Positions 6,658-14,622 of a stretch of 15,964 bases of DNA are shown one piece after another. This DNA is from TMED14 sp041192685 (lineage in GTDB: Bacteria > Bacteroidota > Bacteroidia > Flavobacteriales > Schleiferiaceae): positions 1 through 15,964 of the forward strand of contig JBEEMM010000020.1 of NCBI GenBank assembly GCA_041192685.1. The letters run 5' to 3'. Below the pieces are notes generated by a model that saw nothing but the letters and a program-made list of their open reading frames with translations, ran no database searches and was not told the DNA's origin. A program made the translations under genes and the position numbers. Each line of letters starts with the position of its first letter. Position 1 is the first letter of the stretch.

Positions 6658-9474
6658 ATGGAATACCGACCAACCGAATGGGATGCCCGCGCTCAGCAGT
6701 TATGGCGCGATTTAGCGGTGTACCGCGCAGATTTTCCGTCGGATCGGGAGCCTTTTTATGTGCTCGATATGTTCCCCTACCCCTCGGGGGCGGGCCTTCA
6801 TGTGGGGCATCCCCTGGGCTACATTGCTTCTGATATTGTGGGGCGTTTTATGCGCCACAAGGGTTTTAATGTGCTGCATCCCATGGGCTTTGATGCTTTT
6901 GGCCTGCCTGCCGAGCAGTATGCGATTCAGACCGGGCAGCATCCTGCCGCTACGACAGAGGCCAATATTCTGCGCTACCGCGAGCAGCTGAACCGGCTTG
7001 GGCTTGGTTTTGATTGGAGCCGTGAGGTTCAGACCTGCGACGCGGACTACTACCGCTGGACTCAGTGGGTGTTTTTGGAGTTATTTAATGCATGGTTTAA
7101 TAAGGGAAGCGCGCGCGCGGAGCGGATCGAGACCCTCATGGAGCACTTGTCTGCGCGCGGAACCGAAGGACTCGAGGCAGCATGCCACGGGAAACCCGAG
7201 TGCAGCGCCACCGAATGGGCCCAAATGAACGCTGCCGAGCGCGAAGCCCTGCTTCAGCACTTTCGACTGGCCTACCGGAGCGAATCCCTAGTGAATTGGT
7301 GCCCTGAGCTGGGCACCGTACTGGCCAACGACGAGGTAGTCAACGGCCTCAGCGAGCGCGGCGGGCACCCCGTGGTGCAGAAGGCCATGCTGCAGTGGTC
7401 CATGCGCATCAGTGCCTTTGCCCAGCGACTGCTCGACGGCCTCGACGAGCTCAATTGGAGCGACAGCATCAAAGAAACCCAGCGCCATTGGATCGGTCGA
7501 AGCCAGGGTGCGCGAATTGCATTCAAGGTACTCGGTGGCCTTGGCGAAGCAGCTAGCAGCCAGCAGCTAGTTGCAGGCGGAGCGGACGCAGCCCGCGAAG
7601 CCGACTTGCTCGAAGTATTCACCACCCGACCCGACACCATTTTTGGCGCCACCTTCATGGTCCTTGCCCCGGAGCACCCCTTGCTCGATCAATGGGCGAG
7701 CCCCGGTCAAAAGGACGACGTCGATGCATACCGCGAGCGAGCGGCGCGGCGAAGCGAGCGCGAACGCCAAGCCGACACCAAGAGCGTCAGCGGGGTGTTC
7801 ACGGGAAGCTATGTGGAGCACCCCTTCACCAAAGAGCCGATTCCGATTTGGACCAGCGACTACGTGCTTCTGGGCTACGGAACCGGCGCGGTAATGGCGG
7901 TTCCGGGCCACGACAGCCGCGACCATGCCCTAGCTAAGGCGATGGGCTTGCCCATTGTGCAAGTGGTGGAATCGACCGAGCCCGTCGACGTGCAGCATGA
8001 AGCCTTTGAAGCCAAGTCGGGTCGGGCCATTGCCTCCGACTTTTTAAACGGACTTTCGACCCTGGAAGCCATCGATCGCGCCATTGAGGAACTTCAATCG
8101 CGCGGACTCGGCACAAGAACCCTGCAGTTTCGGCTGCGCGATGCCGTCTTTGGTCGCCAACGCTATTGGGGTGAGCCCATCCCCATAGCCTACCGAGACG
8201 GAGTACCCGAGGGACTGGATGCCGCGGAACTTCCCTTAAGACTGCCGGCGGTCGACAAGTACCTGCCCACTGCAGACGGAGAACCCCCTTTGGCGCGGGC
8301 AGAAAATTGGGTTTCGGCCGAGGGCCTGCCCCTAGAAACCACCACTATGCCGGGCTGGGCCGGAAGCTCATGGTACTTCTTGCGCTATATGGATCCGCGC
8401 AACGACCGCACTTTAGTAGGCAGGGCCGCCGCGGACTATTGGGGTCAGGTAGACCTCTATGTGGGCGGAAGCGAGCACGCCACCGGCCACCTTCTGTACA
8501 GCCGATTCTGGACCCATGCGCTTCACGACCTTGGGCATATCGGCTTTAAGGAGCCCTTTAAACGTTTGGTAAACCAGGGCATGATTCAGGGAATCAGCGC
8601 CTTTGTTCACCGCATAGAGGGCAGTAAAACCGTAGTTAGTGCCGAGTTGGCCGGAGGCTACACCACCCAAAAGCTGCACGTCGACGTGAGCCTTGTCAAC
8701 GAGCGCAACGAGGTTGACCAAGAGGCCCTGAAGGCCTGGATGCCCGACTGGGCTGAGACCCAATTCATTCCGGCCCAAGGCCCCATTAAGGTCGAGCGAG
8801 AGGTTGAAAAAATGTCAAAGTCCAAGTACAATGTGGTCAATCCAGACGCATTGGCCGACCAGCACGGCGCCGACGCAGTGCGCCTTTTTGAAATGTTCTT
8901 GGGCCCGATTGAGCAAAGCAAGCCCTGGGACACCCAAGGCATGTCGGGGGTGATCAGCTTTCTTAAAAAGTCCGCACGCATGCTGCCCAAGAGGCGGATA
9001 GGCAAGGCAAGCGCAGAGGAACTCCGCATCCTGCATCATCTCATTGACAAGCTGCAGCGCGACGTCGAGACTCTGTCGTTCAACACCTCGGTGAGCGCCA
9101 TGATGATTGCCGTAAACGCCTGGAGTTCATTGCCTGAAATGGCGGAATCCACCCTGCTCGACTTCGCGGTGCTGCTCGAGCCCTTTGCGCCCCATAGCGC
9201 AGAAGCAATGTGGGCAGAACTTGGCGCCTCAGGGAGCGTGGTTCTTGCCCCCTACCCGATTCTTTTGCCAGAGTATTTGGTGAAGGATACCGTTTTGTAC
9301 CCGGTTCAGTTCAATGGAAAAACGCGCTTTCAGCTCGAAATGCCGGCGTCTGCAAGCGCTGCGGAGGTAGAATCTGCCGTGCTTGCCCACGAGCGAACCG
9401 CCCACTTTTTAGAGGGGCGGACTCCCAAAAAGATCATTGTAGTACCAGGGCGAATCGCCAACGTGGTGGGCTAG
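6658..9474 (+). CDS. leuS: Leucyl-tRNA synthetase
   Basis: Charges tRNA-Leu with leucine; class I synthetase, cytoplasmic. 938 residues, usual for Bacteroidota. HIGH motif as HVGH (residues 48-51, within YPSGAGLHVGH); KMSKS at 718-722. The CP1 editing domain is present with TTRPDTIFGATFMVL starting at 322 and GTGAVMAVPGHDSRDH. GWAGSSWYFLRYMDP and VGGSEHATGHLLYSRF complete the catalytic core, followed by an anticodon-binding domain and a C-terminal domain. Residues about 142-215 carry the extra segment before VNWCPELGTVLANDEVVNG that is typical of this phylum. A linker rich in Gly, Ala and Gln (about 294-313) before the editing domain looks longer than usual. The first ~145 codons prefer T-ending codons more than the rest. 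It is divergent from ftsX; the end is convergent with the 9501 gene. Confidence 0.98.
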   Translation: MEYRPTEWDARAQQLWRDLAVYRADFPSDREPFYVLDMFPYPSGAGLHVGHPLGYIASDIVGRFMRHKGFNVLHPMGFDAFGLPAEQYAIQTGQHPAATTEANILRYREQLNRLGLGFDWSREVQTCDADYYRWTQWVFLELFNAWFNKGSARAERIETLMEHLSARGTEGLEAACHGKPECSATEWAQMNAAEREALLQHFRLAYRSESLVNWCPELGTVLANDEVVNGLSERGGHPVVQKAMLQWSMRISAFAQRLLDGLDELNWSDSIKETQRHWIGRSQGARIAFKVLGGLGEAASSQQLVAGGADAAREADLLEVFTTRPDTIFGATFMVLAPEHPLLDQWASPGQKDDVDAYRERAARRSERERQADTKSVSGVFTGSYVEHPFTKEPIPIWTSDYVLLGYGTGAVMAVPGHDSRDHALAKAMGLPIVQVVESTEPVDVQHEAFEAKSGRAIASDFLNGLSTLEAIDRAIEELQSRGLGTRTLQFRLRDAVFGRQRYWGEPIPIAYRDGVPEGLDAAELPLRLPAVDKYLPTADGEPPLARAENWVSAEGLPLETTTMPGWAGSSWYFLRYMDPRNDRTLVGRAAADYWGQVDLYVGGSEHATGHLLYSRFWTHALHDLGHIGFKEPFKRLVNQGMIQGISAFVHRIEGSKTVVSAELAGGYTTQKLHVDVSLVNERNEVDQEALKAWMPDWAETQFIPAQGPIKVEREVEKMSKSKYNVVNPDALADQHGADAVRLFEMFLGPIEQSKPWDTQGMSGVISFLKKSARMLPKRRIGKASAEELRILHHLIDKLQRDVETLSFNTSVSAMMIAVNAWSSLPEMAESTLLDFAVLLEPFAPHSAEAMWAELGASGSVVLAPYPILLPEYLVKDTVLYPVQFNGKTRFQLEMPASASAAEVESAVLAHERTAHFLEGRTPKKIIVVPGRIANVVG

Positions 9475-9495
9475 AATCCGCGCAAAAAAATTAGT

Positions 9496-9514
9496 GGCGT
9501 TTAGGACGCTTTTT
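9496..9514. terminator. Weak hairpin with T-runs between convergent leuS and the 9501 gene
   Basis: GGCGT-TTAGG-ACGCT gives a stem of 4 bp plus a G-T pair, followed on the plus strand by TTTTT (9510-9514). On the minus strand the same hairpin is followed within a few bases by seven T (bases 9484-9490). Placement between convergent stops fits a compact bidirectional terminator, but the stem is short. Confidence 0.3.
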
Positions 9515-10382
9515 GGTCGTGTTCGAGGCGGTAGTATGCGTTGGTAACGTAGAGCATAAGTACTCCAAAGGCCACCCCGCAAGTAATAAACAGTTGCGAC
9601 AAACCAGGCGCGGCCGCAAAGGAAAGCTTGAGCAAAATGGTGGAAATCACGAAGCTCGAGTTGCGAATTATAGTGGGGAAGTCGTCGCTGTACAGCAATG
9701 AAAGGAGCAGAATGAGCACGTCGCTCATGATTAAAATCGTGTAGAATTGGTCGAAAAATACCGAGTTTAGGTCAATCACCGCGCCGGTGAGTCCTGGGCT
9801 GGTGGTCCACCAATCCCAGAAGCTGGTAAGGGCTAGCCCCACGAGAACCGCAAGCAGCACATAAGACAGCAAATACTTGGCCTGAATAAAACGGCGGATG
9901 GGCAGGGCCGAGGTTCCGACCATGGGCTCGTCGGGATAGGTATTGTTGTGTCCCGAGATGCGGTAAAACAAATAAATCAGGGCATAAACCGCAATTACGC
10001 AGGCTAAATCCCATACCAGCTCGAGGTTCCCTGCACCGTGGAAGGTTCCCATCTGTAAATCCAAGTGGGTCAAATCCTTAAAAATTCCGCGTATCAGCAG
10101 CAAGGCTATGATTTCGTACTGCTTGGCGATGTAGTTGGAGGTCGACCTGCGCAGGTAGTAGACCAGCAAGTAAGCCTCGTAGACCAACAAAACCGAGAAT
10201 GGCGTGTAGATGGCGTTAATTGGATGCAAAAAGAGAGATCCGCCTGTGATGCTTGGAATCCATGGACTTAGGGCAAAGAGCAGAAGGTGAACCAAAAAAC
10301 TGAGAATCGCCACATAGAGGGTTATTCTGCCCAGGCCTGAGCGAAACTCTGGACCAAAAAACCATGAAAGTTTGGAGTACAT
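9501..10382 (-). CDS. Polytopic inner-membrane protein of unknown function
   Basis: 293 residues with roughly six to eight transmembrane segments (about 19-39, 54-77, 88-103, 122-141, 169-187, 208-231, 241-258 and 264-281). The N-terminus is short and basic; the connecting loop 142-166 is polar (RISGHNNTYPDEP). No transporter, enzyme or sensor motif is recognisable. Polar residues within helices (His55, Asp105, His107, Asp125) could be functional but this is not known. The start ATG at 10382 lies 75 bp after the stop of the M23 peptidase gene on the same strand, with no clear promoter box in between, so it may be cotranscribed with that peptidase. Convergent with leuS (26 bp between stops). 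Certain that it is coding, function unknown. Confidence 0.8.
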   Translation of the reverse strand: MYSKLSWFFGPEFRSGLGRITLYVAILSFLVHLLLFALSPWIPSITGGSLFLHPINAIYTPFSVLLVYEAYLLVYYLRRSTSNYIAKQYEIIALLLIRGIFKDLTHLDLQMGTFHGAGNLELVWDLACVIAVYALIYLFYRISGHNNTYPDEPMVGTSALPIRRFIQAKYLLSYVLLAVLVGLALTSFWDWWTTSPGLTGAVIDLNSVFFDQFYTILIMSDVLILLLSLLYSDDFPTIIRNSSFVISTILLKLSFAAAPGLSQLFITCGVAFGVLMLYVTNAYYRLEHDQKAS

Positions 10383-10457
10383 TTTAGCGTTCTAAGTTCA
10401 TTATTCAAAGCAATTTACAACAAAATGAGCTTGACTTGCCCTGGGGCATGAAGAAGT

Positions 10458-11726
10458 CTATTCTTGGGCAAGCGAATCCAAAACAGCCTTGCGGGCGGTC
10501 ATTCCGGGCTCGAACTCCGACCAAAGAGAGCGCGGCAAGGGATCGGCTCGCTGCATCGGCTCGCGCAGGGGATCAACCTGGCGGCCGTTCTTCCAGAAGC
10601 GGTAGCAAACGTGAGGACCGGTGGCCAAGCCCGTCGACCCCACATAGCCTATGACCTGGCCCTGCTCGACCCTGGCGCCGTTGCGAATCCGCGCAGCAAT
10701 TCGACTCATGTGCAGGTATTGGGTGGTGTAGGTTCCGCTGTGCTTGATTTTCACATAATTGCCGTTGGCAGATTGGTAGGCTGCGGCAACTACGGTTCCG
10801 CTCGCCGTGGCAAGAATTGGAGTGCCCGAGGGAGCCGCATAGTCGGTACCCAAGTGCGCCTTCCAACGTTTTTGCACAGGGTGAAAGCGATTCATGGTGT
10901 ACCGCGAGGTAATGCGCGCAAATTCGAGGGGAGCCTTGAGGAACATTCGCTTCATGCCCTCGCCTTCTTGGTTGTAGTAGCCCTTGACCGATGCGTCCTT
11001 GTTTTGGTATTGAAAGGCATAAAAGGACTTGCCGTTGTGAAAGAATCGGGCTGCCAGAATTTTACCCGTACCCACAAATACGCTGTCGTCGACGTAGGAC
11101 TCCTCGTAAATAACCTCAAAGCGGTCGCCGACTTGAATTCGAAAGAAGTCAATAGTCCAGGCATAAACTTCGGAAAGCTTCACGGCAACCGCTGGCGAAA
11201 CGCCCTGCTTCTCCAGCGTGGCATAGAGGGACCCTTCGATTTTTCCGCCAACTATGCGCTCTTTGGTGACCTTGGGACGCTCCACCTTGCGCACAAACAA
11301 GCTGTCGCCCAGGCCAAAAAGAACGTATTCAGCCACGGAGGGTTCATAGACAAAGAAGGCCGCACTGCGAGCGCTGTCTTTGGAGCGAAGCAGCCAGTAG
11401 GAGTCGCCTGCCCGCCACTTGCGCGGATTAAAATCGTCCTTGCCCAGACTTAGGAGCTGGTCAACCCGGTCGGCCTTAATGCCCCATTGGTCCATCAGCC
11501 CGCCAAAGGTTTCCCCGTCGCCAACCTCAAAGCGCTGGGCCTCAAAATCGCGCAAGGAATAGCCAAATAAAAATCCAGGATCAACATCTTCTCCTTCTGC
11601 GGAGGAGGCCGCGAAGCTTGCGGGCAGAACTCGCGCAAGCAACCAAATCCCTAAAACGAGTACCAGGCCGATGCTGGCGGCTAGCCAAATGGGCAATCTG
11701 CGCTTTGAGTGGGATTTTTTAGTCAT
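10458..11726 (-). CDS. Membrane-anchored M23 (LytM/MepM-type) metallopeptidase
   Basis: Probably cleaves peptidoglycan cross-links in the periplasm. 422 residues: basic N-terminus, a membrane anchor at about 12-32, an OapA/LysM-like region near 68-110 (GETFGGLMDQWGI, DFNPRKWRAGDSYW), a middle domain, and the M23 domain from about 285. Zinc and catalytic residues seen: His291 and Asp295 (HLGTDYAAPSGTPI), His339 (YLHMSR) and His372 in GPHVCYRFWKNG. The canonical HxH is HVC here, so the last expected zinc-binding His is Cys374. The same HVCYRF form seems familiar from Bacteroidota homologues, so it may be a lineage variant that is still active. Divergent from the phosphoesterase gene; a one-mismatch -7 box (TATTTTAG) lies 8 nt before the ATG. 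Confidence 0.92.
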   Translation of the reverse strand: MTKKSHSKRRLPIWLAASIGLVLVLGIWLLARVLPASFAASSAEGEDVDPGFLFGYSLRDFEAQRFEVGDGETFGGLMDQWGIKADRVDQLLSLGKDDFNPRKWRAGDSYWLLRSKDSARSAAFFVYEPSVAEYVLFGLGDSLFVRKVERPKVTKERIVGGKIEGSLYATLEKQGVSPAVAVKLSEVYAWTIDFFRIQVGDRFEVIYEESYVDDSVFVGTGKILAARFFHNGKSFYAFQYQNKDASVKGYYNQEGEGMKRMFLKAPLEFARITSRYTMNRFHPVQKRWKAHLGTDYAAPSGTPILATASGTVVAAAYQSANGNYVKIKHSGTYTTQYLHMSRIAARIRNGARVEQGQVIGYVGSTGLATGPHVCYRFWKNGRQVDPLREPMQRADPLPRSLWSEFEPGMTARKAVLDSLAQE

Positions 11727-11837
11727 AGAGCGGCCTAAAATAGTCCTGATTTGAACGCAAAACTCTGTTGATAACTAGATTTTCTTCTAAATATTGATAA
11801 CACAGGGATCACAAACCTGTTATGTCTTTGTTGCTTA
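11727..11837. promoter_or_regulatory. AT-rich divergent promoter region with two TTGATAAC repeats
   Basis: 111 bp between the M23 gene and the phosphoesterase gene. TTGATAAC occurs twice in direct orientation (11768-11775 and 11794-11801), 26 bp apart. Read on the minus strand they are TTATCAACA and TTATCAATA, one and two mismatches from the DnaA box TTATCCACA. One-mismatch -7 boxes lie before both genes: TGTCTTTG (11823-11830, plus) and TATTTTAG (11742-11735, minus). The repeats could be regulator sites or simply AT-rich promoter DNA. Confidence 0.4.
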
Positions 11838-12671
11838 ATGAGTTCTCGCCGACCCGTCTCCGCCGTCGTCCTTAGTGACGTGCATCTTGGCACCTTCGGT
11901 TGCCACGCCCGTGAACTGCTTGCCTACCTCCATTCCATTGAACCCGAGGTGCTAATCCTCAACGGCGACATCATAGACATCTGGAGTTTTAAGAAGTCAT
12001 ACTTTCCTAAAAGCCATTTTAAAGTGCTAAAGCGCTTAATTTCAATGGCCCAAAAAGGCAGCGAGGTATACTACATCACGGGCAACCATGACGAAATGCT
12101 AAGGCGCTTTGCCGACGCGGACCTCGGTAGGATCCACCTGCGCAACAAGATGGTTTTTAATTTCGGAGGAGTCCGCACCTGGATTTTTCATGGGGATATT
12201 TTTGACGCGAGCATTCAAAACGCCCGTTGGCTGGCAAAATTGGGCGGATTTTCTTATGACCTGCTCATCTGGCTGAACCATTGGCTCAACGTGGTCCTCA
12301 AACGCTTGGGACGCGAAAAATACTCGCTCAGCAAAACCATCAAGGATTCCGTGAAAAAAGCGGTGAAGTACGTGGGCGACTTTGAGCTTGCCGCTGCAGA
12401 AATGGCCCTGCGCAAAGGCTACGGCCGAGTTATTTGCGGTCATATTCACCAGCCGCAAATGCGATCAATCACAGTGGGTGACCGTCAAATTGAGTACCTC
12501 AACTCCGGGGACTGGATCGAGAACCTCACCGCACTGGAGTGGGACGGTTCAAAGTGGACCCTATACCAGCATCAGGATGCCCGCGAAGTCGAAGAAGACG
12601 ACGAAAAAGTGGACGCTTCGGCTCGGCATTTGCTCTCTATGCTGCTGAACGAAGCAGATTCCGACGAATGA
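11838..12671 (+). CDS. COG2908/LpxH-like metallophosphoesterase
   Basis: 277 residues of the calcineurin-like phosphoesterase fold with the full metal-binding set: SDVHLGT (Asp14, His16), NGDIIDIW (Asp44), TGNHDE (Asn83, His84), HGDIFD (His118, Asp120) and CGHIHQP (His202, His204). The family includes LpxH, which cleaves UDP-2,3-diacylglucosamine to lipid X in lipid A synthesis at the inner membrane. E. coli LpxH has GNRD where this protein has GNHD, so the substrate is uncertain; Bacteroidota carry several such paralogues. A Trp/Leu-rich stretch (137-155) could associate with membrane. The acidic C-terminus (250-277) is unusual. The stop overlaps the next start by ATGA, so it is coupled to a glycosyltransferase, pointing to a surface glycolipid. 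Family sure, substrate not. Confidence 0.88.
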   Translation: MSSRRPVSAVVLSDVHLGTFGCHARELLAYLHSIEPEVLILNGDIIDIWSFKKSYFPKSHFKVLKRLISMAQKGSEVYYITGNHDEMLRRFADADLGRIHLRNKMVFNFGGVRTWIFHGDIFDASIQNARWLAKLGGFSYDLLIWLNHWLNVVLKRLGREKYSLSKTIKDSVKKAVKYVGDFELAAAEMALRKGYGRVICGHIHQPQMRSITVGDRQIEYLNSGDWIENLTALEWDGSKWTLYQHQDAREVEEDDEKVDASARHLLSMLLNEADSDE

Positions 12672-13660
12672 AAATTTTGTATGCCGTGCAGGGTACCGGC
12701 AATGGTCACGTGGCTCGTGCCCGACACCTGATTCCATTAATTGCCGCCCAACCCGGAGTTGAGCTCGAAGTTTGGATATCGGGGACCGAGAGTCAGGTGA
12801 ACCTTCCCATTAAGGCGAGCCAAACGTTTAAGGGCATTTCACTCAAGTACAACCGCCATGGCGGACTCAGTTACCTTCAAACCCTTTGGCAAAACCGCTG
12901 GGGCCAGTTCGTGGCAGACGTATTCAAGGCCCCCATTAAGCAGTACGACCTCGTGGTTTGCGACTTTGAGCCGGTTTCGGCATGGGCCGCCAAACTGCGC
13001 GGAGCCCGGCTTCTCGAGGTAAGCCACCAGGCGGGAGTGCGCCACCCCAAGGCACCGCGGCCCAAGCACCACAACCCAATTGGGGAATTCATCCTGAGGC
13101 ATTTTGCTCCGTCGGAGCAGGCCATTGGCTTTCACGCCAAAAGTTTTGCAGAGGGCATGTACCCGCCGCTTATTCGCAAAGAAATTAGGGAATTACCGCA
13201 AAATGCGCGGAATCAAATTCTGGTCTACTTGCCCGCTTACGGAACCGAGGAGTTGATAGCCTTCTTCGCCGACTGCCCGGTCCCGGTGCGAGCCTTTGCG
13301 GCCAAAATCGACCTTGCCCGACAAGAGGGGTCCTTAAGAATCGAGGCCGTCGACAGCGAACGGTTTTTACAGGCCTTTGCGGAATCGGATTCCGTGCTAT
13401 GCAGTGCAGGCTTTGAACTGCCGACCGAGGCACTCTTTCATAAAAAACGCCTGGCGGTGATTCCCATCAAGGGCCAGTACGAACAACTCTGCAACGCTGA
13501 AGCGCTGGTACAGATTGGAGCATGGCAGGCGACTTCGCTGCAAAAGCTGAATTTAGCTCGCTGGCTCCATAGTCCGCTCCCTCAGACGGGACCATGGCCG
13601 GACTTTAGCGAGGCGCTCGTGGAGCAAATTATCAAGGTTGCCCGCGGCGGAGCGCTTTAG
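12668..13660 (+). CDS. Glycosyltransferase, MurG-like GT-B fold
   Basis: 330 residues from the ATG at 12668. The first strand and glycine loop read MKILYAVQGTGNGHVARARH, typical of the family 1-like glycosyltransferases often named 'teichoic acid biosynthesis protein' in Bacteroidota databases. In the C-terminal half CSAGFELPTEALFHKKRLAVIP with KGQYEQLCNA resembles the nucleotide-sugar-binding segment of MurG-type enzymes. Its donor and acceptor cannot be read from the sequence. A longer in-frame reading from 12539 exists but would overlap the previous gene by 130 bp; the ATG that overlaps that gene's stop (ATGA, 12668-12671) sits exactly at the family start and is far better. Coupled translation with the phosphoesterase suggests a shared pathway, perhaps a glycolipid. 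Convergent with the dioxygenase gene. Confidence 0.88.
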   Translation: MKILYAVQGTGNGHVARARHLIPLIAAQPGVELEVWISGTESQVNLPIKASQTFKGISLKYNRHGGLSYLQTLWQNRWGQFVADVFKAPIKQYDLVVCDFEPVSAWAAKLRGARLLEVSHQAGVRHPKAPRPKHHNPIGEFILRHFAPSEQAIGFHAKSFAEGMYPPLIRKEIRELPQNARNQILVYLPAYGTEELIAFFADCPVPVRAFAAKIDLARQEGSLRIEAVDSERFLQAFAESDSVLCSAGFELPTEALFHKKRLAVIPIKGQYEQLCNAEALVQIGAWQATSLQKLNLARWLHSPLPQTGPWPDFSEALVEQIIKVARGGAL

Positions 13661-13666
13661 GCGCTC
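13650..13666. terminator. Perfect 6-bp hairpin spanning two convergent stop codons
   Basis: GAGCGC-TTTAG-GCGCTC: six GC-rich pairs and a 5-nt loop. The glycosyltransferase stop (13658-13660) lies in the loop and the dioxygenase stop (13665-13667) in the right arm. No T-run follows on either side, so it may be a mutual attenuator for convergent transcripts rather than a standard intrinsic terminator. Confidence 0.35.
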
Positions 13667-14618
13667 AATGGCCCCATTGCTCTCGTTCTTCTGAGGACCA
13701 AAGAAAGGGAAAAGCAATGCGCAACTGAAACTTTGGTGGCAGGTACTTCGGCCAGTTCGTTCCGCCGGTTGCGCGCAGGTCGCTGGGCTGCTTGGCGAGG
13801 TATCTGCCCGCGGTCTTGAGGTGCTGCATCGGCCATCGAACGTTGACTTGATGGTCGAGTTCTCGCAGGGCGAGGCGCAGCTCGTCACCCAACTCATTGT
13901 TTTGCTCTAAAATTTTTGCCCGGTCTGACAGCGTAAGACCCCGAAGCTTTTGAGCCCTGTCGGCAAACACCGCATCGTACTTGGCCTCAAATTGCTTAAG
14001 GGTAAGGGCTTTTTCTCCGGTAGCAACCAGGGTGGCCCCGCGCCTCCAGTATATATTCTCGAGGAGTTTTGAGAGGTCGTTTTCTTGGGCGGACTCGCTG
14101 CGCAGGTCAGCGTGAACCAAATCATTGAGCCGGGCCATCGCCAGCTCGATCATGCGGTACTGGCTTGATTGAAAACCACTTGCCGGAATGAGCGCCATGC
14201 GAAAACGCAAAAACTGCTCGCGATTGAGGCCGTCGGTCATTACCGCAAACGAGTTTTCGAGGGCCTCAAAGTACCGAGTGCATCGCCGAACGTGCTCGGT
14301 CAAGGCAGTGCTATGGTTGGCAGTCCATTCCTCCGTACCGGGCATCGGAGCCGCCACCGCTGCATTCAACTCGTGCAGTACCAGCTTAAAGTAAAGCTCG
14401 GTAATCTGGTGGTACATGATAAAAATAGGCTCGTCGTGGTGCTGCGTGCGCGGCTGCTGCAAACTCAGGAGCGTATCCAAGCGGATGTAGTCCCAATAGG
14501 TGAGGTAGTCGGCTTCTAAGAGTCCGTCTAAAAAGTCCAGGAGCTCTTGGCCCGAGGTGGCGTACTTGGCTTTAAGGGTTTCAAGGCGGCTCTGGATGGC
14601 GGGATCAAGGGGGGTCAT
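13665..14618 (-). CDS. kynA: Tryptophan 2,3-dioxygenase (TDO family)
   Basis: Haem enzyme that opens the indole ring of L-tryptophan to N-formylkynurenine, the first step of the kynurenine pathway; cytoplasmic. 317 residues. Family segments: YWDYIRLDTLLSLQ (41-54), FIMYHQITELYFKLVLHELN (66-85) with the distal His70, FRFRMALIPASGFQSSQYR (137-155) with Arg140 in the position that binds the substrate carboxylate, and DHQVNVRW (255-262), where His256 is the probable haem ligand. The usual GTGGSSG loop reads ATGGTNWPKYL (283-293), keeping Thr284 but not the SSG, as in Bacteroidota versions as far as I recall. No other kynurenine-pathway gene is nearby. It has its own TAGTTTTG box 4 nt before the ATG, 39 bp after the histidine-kinase gene. 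Confidence 0.93.
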   Translation of the reverse strand: MTPLDPAIQSRLETLKAKYATSGQELLDFLDGLLEADYLTYWDYIRLDTLLSLQQPRTQHHDEPIFIMYHQITELYFKLVLHELNAAVAAPMPGTEEWTANHSTALTEHVRRCTRYFEALENSFAVMTDGLNREQFLRFRMALIPASGFQSSQYRMIELAMARLNDLVHADLRSESAQENDLSKLLENIYWRRGATLVATGEKALTLKQFEAKYDAVFADRAQKLRGLTLSDRAKILEQNNELGDELRLALRELDHQVNVRWPMQHLKTAGRYLAKQPSDLRATGGTNWPKYLPPKFQLRIAFPFLWSSEEREQWGH

Positions 14619-14622
14619 GGTG

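Noticed and set aside
10464..11453. A 329-codon plus-strand open frame
   Set aside because: It is antisense to the M23 peptidase, whose motifs are unambiguous; the frame has no recognisable protein features.
12539..12667. N-terminal extension of the glycosyltransferase
   Set aside because: It would overlap the phosphoesterase gene by 130 bp and precede the conserved first strand MKILYAVQGTGNGH; the ATG at 12668 fits better.
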